Positions 44,517 to 53,002 of a DNA stretch of 64,000 nt are shown piece after piece. The DNA is from Hymenobacter sp. GOD-10R. Its GTDB lineage: Bacteria > Bacteroidota > Bacteroidia > Cytophagales > Hymenobacteraceae. The stretch covers positions 5,153,001 through 5,217,000 of the forward strand of contig NZ_CP141184.1 of NCBI RefSeq assembly GCF_035609205.1, given 5' to 3'. The position numbers and the translations under genes are program-made. How positions within the stretch are numbered: the stretch's first letter is position 1; each line of letters starts with the position of its first letter. The notes under the pieces are model-generated. The model was not told the origin of the DNA. It saw only the letters and a list, made by a program, of their open reading frames with translations, and did no database searches.

Positions 44517-47378
44517 ATGTTTTTTACTGTTACCATTCGACCACCTAGCTGTTGGCTCCGCTTATTAGTAGTTAGTTTGCTGAGCACTTTCCTGGCAAGC
44601 CCGCGCTATGCCACGGCCCAGCGGGTATTTTGGTCGGATGGACCGCAAGCACCCCAGGCAACGCGTGTGCAGCAGCAGCACCTAGCTCGCTACCGCACGG
44701 TGCGCTTCCAACGGGGCGTGCTGCAACAGCTTCTGCAGCCAGCATCTACCAGCGCTACCCAAGCCAGACCAGCATCTACGGTGCTGTCCCTCCCCTTGCC
44801 GGATGGCTCCTCGGTGCGCTTGCAGGTAACGGAAGTGCAGGTAATGGCGCCAGCGCTAGCCGCCCGGTACCCAACCATCAAAACCTATACCGCACGAGGG
44901 CTAGATGACCCTAGCCTCACGGCCCGGCTGGAGCTGACCCCCGATGGTTTTCACGCCATGCTCCGGCTACGCGACAAAACCGTGTATATCGAGCCGACGG
45001 GCTTAGCTGATCCAACTAGCCATCTGGTATTTGAGCGAGCAGCAGTACAGCAACGCGATAGTTGGGTGTGCCGGACTACAGAAACCAGCGCTACGCAGAC
45101 CCGTCAAGCAACCACCACGAATTCGCAGCGCCTGCCGAACGGCAACTTGCTGCGCACCTACCGATTGGCCCTAGCTTGCACCGGCGAGTACGCCGTGGCC
45201 GTAGCAGGAGCTAATCCCACTAAGTCGGCGGTACTGGGAAAAATGGTAAGTTCTATCAATCGCGTAAACGGCGTGTATGAGCAGGAGCTCTCGGTGCGCT
45301 TGGTTTTGGTAGCCAATACAGATCAGCTCATTTACCTGGACCGAACCACTGACCCGTATTCTAACCTTAGCAACAACGCGACGCTCGCCAAAAACCAAGT
45401 AACGACCGATAGCATCATCGGCACCGCGAATTACGATATCGGACACGTGTTCAACACGGCCGACGGTGGCATTGCAGGCTTTGGTGTGGTGTGCCGGGCT
45501 GGGCAAAAGGCGCGGGGCTCTACGGGCCTGCCTAACCCCATCGGCGACGCCTTTGATATTGATTACGTCGCGCACGAAATGGGCCACGAGTTTGGAGCTG
45601 AGCATACCTTCAATAGTGTGCTGGGCAACTGTGGTGGTGGCAACCGAGTGGCCAACTCTGCCTACGAACCAGGTAGCGGCTCCACGATTATGGCGTACGC
45701 CGGCATTTGCGGCGCCGACAACTTGCAGGTGAACAGCGACCCGTATTTCCACTCCCGCAGCCTCGATCAAATCACCGCATATCTTACTAGCACAGCTACT
45801 TGCAGCGTGAACGCCCTAAACGGCAACCTCCCTCCCGTAGTGGACGCGGGCAGTAGCTACGTTATTCCGATCAATACGCCTTTTACTCTCACGGGTACCG
45901 CCACCGACCCCGATGGCGACGCTCTGACGTACTCGTGGGAGCAATTCAACCTAGGACTCGCTGGCGTCCCAACGATACCCCTAGGTGATGCGCCTATCTT
46001 CCGGGTACTGCCGCCAACGAGCAGTCCGGCCCGCACCTTTCCGCGGCTAACTGATTTATTAAATAACGCTACGATGCTGGGTGAGCAGCTGCCTACCTAC
46101 GATCGACGCCTGATTTTCCGCTTAGTGGCTCGTGATAACCGGGTCACGGGTGGCGCCATCAACTACGACTCTATGCAAGTAGTAGTGGCAGCCAACACCG
46201 GTCCCTTTTTGGTTACTTCGCCCAGCACCACCGGCGCTACGTGGTACAAGGGCGTAGCGCAACCCGTAACCTGGGACGTTGCCAATACGACTGCCGCACC
46301 CATCAACGCCACGAGCGTCAGAATCTCGCTATCTACCGATGGTGGTCTCACTTTCCCGACGATACTAGTAGCCAGTACGCCCAACGATGGTAGCGAGAGT
46401 ATCACCCTACCTAGCAGCATCAGCAATACAACTACTGCGCGCATCAAGGTGGAGGCCATCGGCAACATCTTCTTCGCCATATCGAAGCAGAACTTTACCA
46501 TCCAAACCCCGACAATTCCTAGCTTCATCGTCAGCAGCACAGCTCCGACAACCACCGTTTGCTCAAGCAGCGCCCCAACGGCTATTACCGTCACGGCCAC
46601 GCCAGTACTAGGGTTCGCGAATGCTATTACCCTTTCCGCAAACAACTTACCGAGTGGAGTTACTGCTTCTTTTGCTACTAACCCAATTACGCCCGGCAGC
46701 AGCACCCAACTGAGCTTGACCGCTACGAGCGCTGCCCCCGCGGGTAGTTACCAGCTGACACTCACGGCTACCAGTGGCAACACTAGTCAATCACAGTTGG
46801 TTAGCTTCCGGGTTTGTGCCCAGCCTACTGCCCCGCTCGCCCCCTTCGGCTTGACGGCCGCGCCTAATAATGCCACCGTTGAACTTACGTGGGTAGACAA
46901 CTCCAAAGACGAGACTGGCTTCGAAGTGGAACGTTCCGTGGGTAACACGACCAGCTACCAGCGCCTCATCACGACGGCAGCCAACGCTATTTCGTACACC
47001 GACCAGCTACCCGCGTCAGGAATTTACTACTACCGCGTGCGGGCAATCAATGCGGTAGGACCTTCCCCCTATTCCGACGACGAAATTGTGGCGTATATGA
47101 TACTAGCGGCGCACATAAATGCAGGTGCAGCGGGGGTTTCTGTTTACCCGAATCCTAGTACGGGACAGTTCCAGGTGGCGGTTGCAAACGCGCAAAACGG
47201 CCCGATCGAATTGCGCGTCACAGATGCCCTAGGTCGTGTAGTTCACCAGCAGACGCTAACCAAGAGTGCCTTTTCCCTGCTCTATCCGCTCGACTTGCGT
47301 CCGCTTGCGAATGGCGTATATCACCTGCACCTAGCTTTGCCCGCCGGCCCGACCGTGCTACGCTTGCTCAAGCAGTAG
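44517..47378 (+). CDS. secreted metzincin metalloprotease with FN3 and T9SS domains (paralogue 2)
   Basis: A 953-residue paralogue of the 41089 protease. The signal peptide is about 1-34. The propeptide (about 35-190) has LPLPDGSSVRLQV, VMAPALAARY and ARLELTPDG, followed by C195-region CRTTETS. The zinc domain has HEMGHEFGAEH (H353, E354, H357, H363). PKD/beta modules follow, then a fibronectin type III domain (about 770-860; LTWVDNSKDETGFEVERS) absent from paralogue 1. It ends with the T9SS sorting domain (SVYPNPSTGQFQVAVANAQ, TVLRLLKQ). It is secreted outside and probably degrades protein. It follows the propeptide gene after 57 bases. Confidence 0.92.
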   Translation: MFFTVTIRPPSCWLRLLVVSLLSTFLASPRYATAQRVFWSDGPQAPQATRVQQQHLARYRTVRFQRGVLQQLLQPASTSATQARPASTVLSLPLPDGSSVRLQVTEVQVMAPALAARYPTIKTYTARGLDDPSLTARLELTPDGFHAMLRLRDKTVYIEPTGLADPTSHLVFERAAVQQRDSWVCRTTETSATQTRQATTTNSQRLPNGNLLRTYRLALACTGEYAVAVAGANPTKSAVLGKMVSSINRVNGVYEQELSVRLVLVANTDQLIYLDRTTDPYSNLSNNATLAKNQVTTDSIIGTANYDIGHVFNTADGGIAGFGVVCRAGQKARGSTGLPNPIGDAFDIDYVAHEMGHEFGAEHTFNSVLGNCGGGNRVANSAYEPGSGSTIMAYAGICGADNLQVNSDPYFHSRSLDQITAYLTSTATCSVNALNGNLPPVVDAGSSYVIPINTPFTLTGTATDPDGDALTYSWEQFNLGLAGVPTIPLGDAPIFRVLPPTSSPARTFPRLTDLLNNATMLGEQLPTYDRRLIFRLVARDNRVTGGAINYDSMQVVVAANTGPFLVTSPSTTGATWYKGVAQPVTWDVANTTAAPINATSVRISLSTDGGLTFPTILVASTPNDGSESITLPSSISNTTTARIKVEAIGNIFFAISKQNFTIQTPTIPSFIVSSTAPTTTVCSSSAPTAITVTATPVLGFANAITLSANNLPSGVTASFATNPITPGSSTQLSLTATSAAPAGSYQLTLTATSGNTSQSQLVSFRVCAQPTAPLAPFGLTAAPNNATVELTWVDNSKDETGFEVERSVGNTTSYQRLITTAANAISYTDQLPASGIYYYRVRAINAVGPSPYSDDEIVAYMILAAHINAGAAGVSVYPNPSTGQFQVAVANAQNGPIELRVTDALGRVVHQQTLTKSAFSLLYPLDLRPLANGVYHLHLALPAGPTVLRLLKQ

Positions 47379-47407
47379 CCTACCAACTGCCCCTGGCTTG
47401 TGCTGCA

Positions 47408-49543
47408 TTAAAACCGATACCGGGCTTGCGCCTTCACTTCGGAGCGGCGCGCACCTTGAATTTCTTCCAAGCCAGAGCCAATGGTTTGCTGATAACGATA
47501 GTGCGTTTCGGCGTAGCGCAACCATAAGGTGAGATGACTTGTGCACCGTACTTCGGCCAGGGCATACACGCGCGTACCCTGCCCATAGAGCGGCGGTACC
47601 GAAAAAGCATAAAGCACGTCTTGCTCGTAGGCATACTGCCGCGTGTCATAGTCATCGGTGTCAAACAGAGCATACCGGCCACTCAGGCGAAGGCGTGCGT
47701 TCACCTGAACCATCGCATCTTGGGCTAGCACGAAGCCGGTGCGCATCGGTCCGCTGCCCTCCTGATAGCGCGAGCCCTGCACCCGCGTACGTAAGCTTAG
47801 CACCGGCGTGGGGCTAGCATCATAGAACAGCAGCAGGCTGTGGCGTACTGTGGCTACCGGCATAGGCATCGGGCGTACTGCTTGGCCCGGCGTGGGGTCG
47901 ACATCGTAGGCTTTCACCCGACTGCGCAATTGTGCGTAGAGCAGGCTGGTTTTGGTGGGGGTGAAAGCAAGACGCAACAGCCAGTCATGCCCCACCGACG
48001 GAGCACCTACCTGATACTTCAGCCACGGAAACCGAAATTGATCGTAATACGCGGCGAGCTCCCACCGGGCCATGGGTCGTACTTTCAACCCTAGGTAGAG
48101 CCCGCTTTCGTTGATGTTGCGGGAGTTTTCGCCGAGTGCATTCCCATAGAAAGTGTGAAAGTCGCGGGCATAATTTCGGTAGAGCACCGAGGCATCCACG
48201 TTAGGCGCCAGCGTTGCTAGCAGCCCATTCACGGTACCTAGGCCACCGCCGCTGGAGCGGGCTGTTTCGCCAAACAGCAGCACGTTGCGCACCAAGTAAC
48301 TGTAGTGCACACCCGCTGCCGTGTTGTGCGTGCCCCGAAACTCGTATTTGTTGTACAGTTCAGGCCGCTTCTGAATAGCCATGCCGTAGCGCGTGTCAAT
48401 GACGGTGCCGCCCGCTGAGAAGCTACCATCCCGGCTGGTGTAGGTGATGTTCCCCCCGCTAATCATCTCGCGCATACGATGCCGATTGGCTAGCTCCGTA
48501 GCCGTGCGGTGCAACCCTGTGAGCAGGATACCCGATGAATACTCATCAAACTGTGCTAGCGAATCGCCGCTGGTTTGCTGGTTGGCATCCACGTTTTTGA
48601 GCGAAAAAAAGCTCGTTGCGCGCACCGTCTTGCTCACTGCTACGGTCGAGGCCAACCCCCGGAAGAACGTACTTTCCAGCACCGATGCGTAGGGTCGCAC
48701 CCCTAGGCTGCTGCGCCGAATGCTGGTAATCGTTTCGCCGCCTTTCCCTACCTGCAACCCCGATGAGAGTAGTAACCCCTGTCCGAACTGTAGCTGGTAG
48801 TCGCCCAAAGCCAGGGTTTTGAGTTGGCCGCGTTCCTGCACGACTAAGTGCACGGAATAAAAATCAGCACCGTACTGGCCAGCAGCACTATTCCAACGCA
48901 GGGACTCACCGGCATCTTTTTCGGCTGTCACTCCTAGGCTGAAGTCGTGGGGCTGGCTCACGCGGTAACGCACCAGCAGCTTATCCGGCGAACCTAGGTA
49001 ACGGCTGGTGAGGCCCTGGCTCGTGGTATCCGGCGCCGTATAGCCTTTGCGCTGCTGTAGCACTCGCTCGTAGCGCACAAACAACGCATTGTTGTCTTCG
49101 CGCAAAATGCGTTGCCACAATGGGCCACGAGCTAGGTTCAGCCCACCATTCTGCACCGCTACGAAAGGTGCTACGCGGTAGATAGTGCGCACATCGAAGC
49201 CCTGAATGCTTTGCAGCTCATACAAGCTCAGCAGCTCGCCGTGCTTCTGCCGATGCGCTAGCAAGGCGGAAATCTGGGACTCGGAAAGCAACAGCAGCGC
49301 ACGCAACTCCTCGCGACTAGCAGTACTCAGGTTAAGCGGCGTCTGGTAATACTGGAGCAGCGTTTCGTACAGGTCTTCGTACGGCATCTGGTCGCTCAGC
49401 GTCTCGGCAAAAAGCTCCTGTACCAGCCTGTCGAGGTCGACGGGCGGGCGCACGTACTCTTGTGCTTGCAGCGGCCTAGCAAAGCTCAGCAGTAGCCCCA
49501 GCATGCCCCAGCACAGGCGGGATTTCTTCAGCAAAGACATCAT
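47408..49543 (-). CDS. helix-hairpin-helix outer-membrane barrel protein
   Basis: A 711-residue outer-membrane protein. The signal peptide (MMSLLKKSRLCWGMLGLLLS...QAQEY) is followed by a ComEA-like helix-hairpin-helix region (about 55-135; LNLSTASREELRALLLLSES and ELLSLYELQSIQGFDVRTIY). A long beta-strand-rich barrel ends in an aromatic residue (KAQARYRF). HhH motifs usually bind DNA without sequence specificity, so DNA uptake is a possible but unproven role. ATG 49543 overlaps the upstream stop codon (ATGA), so translation is coupled to the PorV-like gene. The frame upstream to 49603 lies inside that gene and is rejected. Confidence 0.85.
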   Translation of the reverse strand: MMSLLKKSRLCWGMLGLLLSFARPLQAQEYVRPPVDLDRLVQELFAETLSDQMPYEDLYETLLQYYQTPLNLSTASREELRALLLLSESQISALLAHRQKHGELLSLYELQSIQGFDVRTIYRVAPFVAVQNGGLNLARGPLWQRILREDNNALFVRYERVLQQRKGYTAPDTTSQGLTSRYLGSPDKLLVRYRVSQPHDFSLGVTAEKDAGESLRWNSAAGQYGADFYSVHLVVQERGQLKTLALGDYQLQFGQGLLLSSGLQVGKGGETITSIRRSSLGVRPYASVLESTFFRGLASTVAVSKTVRATSFFSLKNVDANQQTSGDSLAQFDEYSSGILLTGLHRTATELANRHRMREMISGGNITYTSRDGSFSAGGTVIDTRYGMAIQKRPELYNKYEFRGTHNTAAGVHYSYLVRNVLLFGETARSSGGGLGTVNGLLATLAPNVDASVLYRNYARDFHTFYGNALGENSRNINESGLYLGLKVRPMARWELAAYYDQFRFPWLKYQVGAPSVGHDWLLRLAFTPTKTSLLYAQLRSRVKAYDVDPTPGQAVRPMPMPVATVRHSLLLFYDASPTPVLSLRTRVQGSRYQEGSGPMRTGFVLAQDAMVQVNARLRLSGRYALFDTDDYDTRQYAYEQDVLYAFSVPPLYGQGTRVYALAEVRCTSHLTLWLRYAETHYRYQQTIGSGLEEIQGARRSEVKAQARYRF

Positions 49544-50400
49544 TTGACGCCCGTTTGAAAGCTGATGCCGACGTGCTGACTTAGGCCGAGGGCCGTCTGC
49601 CAAGCGGCCGCATAGTCAATGTGAAAACGGCCCGCTAGAAAACCTACCCCAGCCGTTGTTTGCTCGGTTAGTGAAGACAAGCCTACCCGCAGTGCAAGGG
49701 CCTCGATAACCTGGTATTCCAAACCGGCTTTCACGTTCACATCCTGCTCCACGTCTTTCTCAGTTTCCACGTTGAGCATGAGCTTCTTGGAAGGCCGATA
49801 AGAAAGCCCAGCCTTTAACACAGTTGGCACCCGTTCGTCTTCATACCGAGCTAGCTTGGCTTGGTTCAGGTTATATAGATATGCCCCAAATACCAGCCGT
49901 TGCGGCACAATCTCCGCTTGCCCACCCAACGACAGCGCCACCGCCCGCCGACTTCCTAGTCCTTCTATGCTAAGTTGCAACAGATCAGCGCGCACGCCTA
50001 CGCTTACCTGTCCGCCCCGGTACCCGTAGCCGGCGCCGAGACGCTGCTCGGCGTAGTGTCTATCGCCAAAGCGCTGCGCTTCAACCCCGATTACACCATT
50101 CTTGGCCTTCGTATCTGTTTCGGCAACGGCGCCGATGGGCAGCGCCACAGCTAGCGCAGTTGAGTTGAGCGCACGCAGCACAAATTGATTCGCGGCGTAA
50201 AAACCGATGCTCGTCCGCCGTATTTGCCCCAGTCCTGCCACGTTGTTGCCGACCGACCATACATCATTCAGCGTTGCGGAGGCATTGCCGAGCGCAGCAG
50301 CACGAGCACCCCGCACGCCAGGGCCATTGCCTTGCGCCAACACGCCAGTGGTCGCCCCAATCCATAATGCACTAATTAGCCCAAGGTATAGTTTCCTCAT
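49540..50400 (-). CDS. PorV/PorQ-like outer-membrane beta-barrel protein
   Basis: A 286-residue outer-membrane protein. The signal peptide is MRKLYLGLISALWIGATTGV (then LAQ). The mature start has the PorV/PorQ/UPF0164 style GVRGARAAALGNASATLND followed by WSVGNNVAGLGQI. Strands alternate to the C-terminus. Family members are accessory barrels of the T9SS or of uncharacterised secretion systems; this one is not identifiable as PorV itself. Its last codon overlaps the HhH barrel gene start, so the two are a coupled pair. ATG 50400 gives a proper signal peptide; an earlier one at 50430 does not. Confidence 0.82.
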   Translation of the reverse strand: MRKLYLGLISALWIGATTGVLAQGNGPGVRGARAAALGNASATLNDVWSVGNNVAGLGQIRRTSIGFYAANQFVLRALNSTALAVALPIGAVAETDTKAKNGVIGVEAQRFGDRHYAEQRLGAGYGYRGGQVSVGVRADLLQLSIEGLGSRRAVALSLGGQAEIVPQRLVFGAYLYNLNQAKLARYEDERVPTVLKAGLSYRPSKKLMLNVETEKDVEQDVNVKAGLEYQVIEALALRVGLSSLTEQTTAGVGFLAGRFHIDYAAAWQTALGLSQHVGISFQTGVK

Positions 50401-50618
50401 AGCACTCCTACTCGTATAGCTTATTCGCAAAAAGTGTAGCCACTTTGCTATTTCTCCTATTACCTAACTTGCACCACTTAGCTAGCGATGCCTATTTAAT
50501 ACGTCTTGGAAATATTTTATAAAAAACCCAACAAGTATGCCGAAAACCATCTATTGTTCTAAACTTAGCTAACCATTCCCGCTTCTTTACCGAAGGCCTT
50601 TCGCCTTCTATTCAGCGC

Positions 50619-50840
50619 ATGAGCTTTCTTTTCCGCCACCTTCTGCTAGGTCTCATTTGGGTCTACCAGCACTTGATTTCGCCCCTTACACCTGCTAGCT
50701 GTCGCTACCAGCCTACGTGCTCGGCGTACGCAGCGCAGGCCGTGCAAAAGCATGGCCCGTGGCGGGGCGGGTGGTTGGCATTGCGGCGTATTAGCCGATG
50801 CCACCCTTGGGGAGGCCATGGCTATGATCCTGTACCTTAA
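50619..50840 (+). CDS. yidD: membrane protein insertion efficiency factor
   Basis: A 73-residue YidD. It carries the conserved [20 protein letters not shown] and [15 protein letters not shown], then [18 protein letters not shown]. It helps YidC insert membrane proteins. The family normally sits next to rpmH-rnpA-yidC; here those genes are absent, so it is a detached copy. Divergent from the PorV-like gene. Confidence 0.95.
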   Translation: MSFLFRHLLLGLIWVYQHLISPLTPASCRYQPTCSAYAAQAVQKHGPWRGGWLALRRISRCHPWGGHGYDPVP

Positions 50841-50871
50841 GCTCGTAAGCTCCGTATAAGCCGGTACCTGT

Positions 50872-50907
50872 AGCTGCCCAAACTACTAGTTTGGTGCAGC
50901 TTTTTTT
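50872..50907 (+). terminator. terminator after yidD
   Basis: AGCTGC/CCAAAC pairs with GTTTGG/GCAGCT, with a one-base bulge on the right side, followed by a seven-base T-run (50901-50907). Confidence 0.85.
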
Positions 50908-50929
50908 CATGTAAATAGCTGATTAACTA

Positions 50930-51862
50930 ATGCGTATCATTCTCGCGCTTACTGCCTTGCTAGGTGTATTGAGCGGCAGTAGCTGCTCGCAAGCGCAAAG
51001 CGAAGACCCTACTGCAAAGGCTCACAAAGAGTCGAAAAAAGGTGGTAAGAAAGACGGTAAAAAGGGCAAGAAGAACAAAGAGGACACCTTGGAAAACCGC
51101 TTTATTGACGCCGCAATACCGGGCTTGAGTAAGCTTGCTACGTTCTCCAATGTGCCCGAAAGCTCTAGCCTAGCTCTTGGCGAGCAGCCCGGCACCTTTT
51201 ACACCAATGCCGATGCCGGCAACTCGCCTACCCTGTACAAGGTGAATACCGCAGGCAAGTTGTTGCAAGAAATCAACCTACCGGTAGCAAACCACGACTG
51301 GGAGAGCCTCGCCAAGGATGATAAAGGCAACCTGTACGTGGTAGACGCCGGCAACAACAACAACAGCCGCAAGAACTTAGTCGTGTATCGCGTTAACCCG
51401 GCCAGCCCGCAGCAAGTCAGCAAGATTCCGTTTTCCTACGCCGACCAAACGGAGTTCCCGCCAAAGAAGGATGAACGGAACTTCGATTGCGAAGGCTCGC
51501 TGTGGCACGCCGGTAAGCTGTATTTGTTTACGAAAGACCGCGCTCAACAATCAACGAGCAAAGTCTACACGCTCACCGACCAGCCCGGCCAGCAGACAGC
51601 TAAGCTTATTGCTAAGCTAGCTATTCCGGGCGAAGTCACGGACGCTAGCCTCAGCCCTAATGGACGGCGCTTGGCGTTGCTGGGCCGAGAAGAACTCTTC
51701 ATCTTGGAAGGCAACGACTTAGATGACATTCTGAAAACCAAGCCGAAGCCCCGCCACGTAGACCTAGCCGGCGCTGGGCAAACGGAAGGGCTTGTGTTCA
51801 CCGACGACCAAACGCTGATCATCAGCACTGAGCAGGGTAGTTTGTACCAGTACAAACTCTAG
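50930..51862 (+). CDS. beta-propeller-like lipoprotein with a Lys-rich linker
   Basis: A 310-residue lipoprotein. The signal peptide ends in GSSC (C19). Residues about 28-52 are a lysine/glycine-rich linker (KESKKGGKKDGKKGKKNKED). The rest is a YncE/SdiA-regulated-type beta-propeller with repeats such as GTFYTNADAGNSPTLYKVNT and GNLYVVDAGNNNNSRKNLVV, plus HVDLAGAGQTEGLVFTDDQT near the end. I do not assign a function. The Lys-rich linker after the lipid anchor would interact with LPS or nucleic acid. Confidence 0.78.
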   Translation: MRIILALTALLGVLSGSSCSQAQSEDPTAKAHKESKKGGKKDGKKGKKNKEDTLENRFIDAAIPGLSKLATFSNVPESSSLALGEQPGTFYTNADAGNSPTLYKVNTAGKLLQEINLPVANHDWESLAKDDKGNLYVVDAGNNNNSRKNLVVYRVNPASPQQVSKIPFSYADQTEFPPKKDERNFDCEGSLWHAGKLYLFTKDRAQQSTSKVYTLTDQPGQQTAKLIAKLAIPGEVTDASLSPNGRRLALLGREELFILEGNDLDDILKTKPKPRHVDLAGAGQTEGLVFTDDQTLIISTEQGSLYQYKL

Positions 51863-51879
51863 CAACCTAGCTAGGCTTT

Positions 51880-51917
51880 CAACAAAAAAGGCCCGCCAAA
51901 GCGGGCCTTTTTTGTTG
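51880..51917. terminator. bidirectional terminator between the propeller lipoprotein and lgt
   Basis: Perfect 17-bp arms 51880-51896 and 51901-51917 with a CAAA loop and a GGCCCGC core flanked by A/T tracts. The genes on either side are convergent. Confidence 0.92.
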
Positions 51918-51920
51918 TCG

Positions 51921-52811
51921 TTATTTCACTTTAACAGCTGACTTATTGGGAGCTTCTTCTCCTAGGTCGCGGGGAGCATAGCCAAACGGATTACCGGGCC
52001 ATTTGCCTGCTCGCAGCACCACCCAGATACCAACGAAAATGAGCGGAATGCTCAGGATTTGTCCCATGTTTAATGGCAGGCTATTCTCGAAATCAACTTG
52101 GTTTTCTTTCAAGAACTCTACCAGGAACCGGAAGGTAAACAGCAATACCACAAACAAACCGAATAGAAGTCCGCGCGGTGTCTTTTCTTTTGTGCGGCTC
52201 CACATGGCGTACAGCAGAATGAAGAGGAACACGCAAAAGAGTGATTCATAAATCTGTGTGGGGTGGCGCAGTTCGTTCGGGATGTTGGTTAGCTCGTGGT
52301 GAATCTCATTGTAGCGCGCGAACTTGAACGCCCACGGAACATCGGTCTGACGACCAATAATCTCGGAGTTAAACAAGTTACCTAAGCGGATCATGGCTCC
52401 GCCCGAGGCTACGACAATCACGATTCGGTCGAGGGTCCAGAGATAATCGAACTTGTTGTTCCGAGAAAACAACCACACGGCCAATAAGATACCTAGCGTA
52501 GCCCCATGACTCGCCAAGCCGCCTTCCCAAATTTTAAGAATATCGAGCGGGTGTGCTAGGTAGTAGTCGGGGTCGTAGAACAAGCAGTGGCCTAGGCGCG
52601 CGCCTACCACAGTCCCAATCAGCATATAGACGGTAATAACGTCGACCCACCGCGGCGACACACGCTCTGATTTGTAGATGTGTGTCAGCACAAAGGTTCC
52701 TATCACGAACCCCGACATAAACAACAGCCCGTACCAACGCAGCGTGAGTGGCCCTAGCTTGGCGATAATAGGCGAAGCAGTCCAAGTAATATAAGCCAAA
52801 AGGGAAAGCAT
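51921..52811 (-). CDS. lgt: prolipoprotein diacylglyceryl transferase
   Basis: A 296-residue membrane enzyme that puts a diacylglyceryl group from phosphatidylglycerol on the lipobox cysteine of prolipoproteins. It has the expected transmembrane helices, the motif GGLASHGATLG (near 100) and GNLFNSEIIGRQTD (near 145). The lipoproteins annotated above are its substrates. The start at 52811 follows a -7 element at 52840-52847. The nadE gene upstream is separated by 191 bases with a possible hairpin. Confidence 0.95.
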   Translation of the reverse strand: MLSLLAYITWTASPIIAKLGPLTLRWYGLLFMSGFVIGTFVLTHIYKSERVSPRWVDVITVYMLIGTVVGARLGHCLFYDPDYYLAHPLDILKIWEGGLASHGATLGILLAVWLFSRNNKFDYLWTLDRIVIVVASGGAMIRLGNLFNSEIIGRQTDVPWAFKFARYNEIHHELTNIPNELRHPTQIYESLFCVFLFILLYAMWSRTKEKTPRGLLFGLFVVLLFTFRFLVEFLKENQVDFENSLPLNMGQILSIPLIFVGIWVVLRAGKWPGNPFGYAPRDLGEEAPNKSAVKVK

Positions 52812-52839
52812 GAGCAGGAGCGTTCGTTAGAAGTAAGCG

Positions 52840-52847
52840 CAAAGGTA
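52840..52847 (-). promoter_or_regulatory. Bacteroidota -7 element for lgt
   Basis: TACCTTTG on the minus strand, 28 bases before the ATG. A clear -33 TTG is not present at 19 bases upstream. Confidence 0.6.
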
Positions 52848-52881
52848 ATGGAATGTCGACGCGACACGCAGCCACAACTAG

Positions 52882-52932
52882 CAGGGTGCATTCATCGCGC
52901 AAAAATCTGTTCCGCGCGACGGATGCACCCTG
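52882..52932 (-). other. imperfect hairpin between nadE and lgt
   Basis: CAGGGTGCAT (52882-52891) pairs with ATGCACCCTG (52923-52932), and CGCGC (52896-52900) with GCGCG (52914-52918). It sits after the nadE stop and before the lgt promoter; there is no T-run. A weak nadE terminator or a small regulatory stem is possible. Confidence 0.4.
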
Positions 52933-53002
52933 AACGCTTTGCTCGCCGAAAGCTTATCTTAATGACAATTGACTGTCTAGGTTTCTTCGGCCAACCTAGC
53001 TC

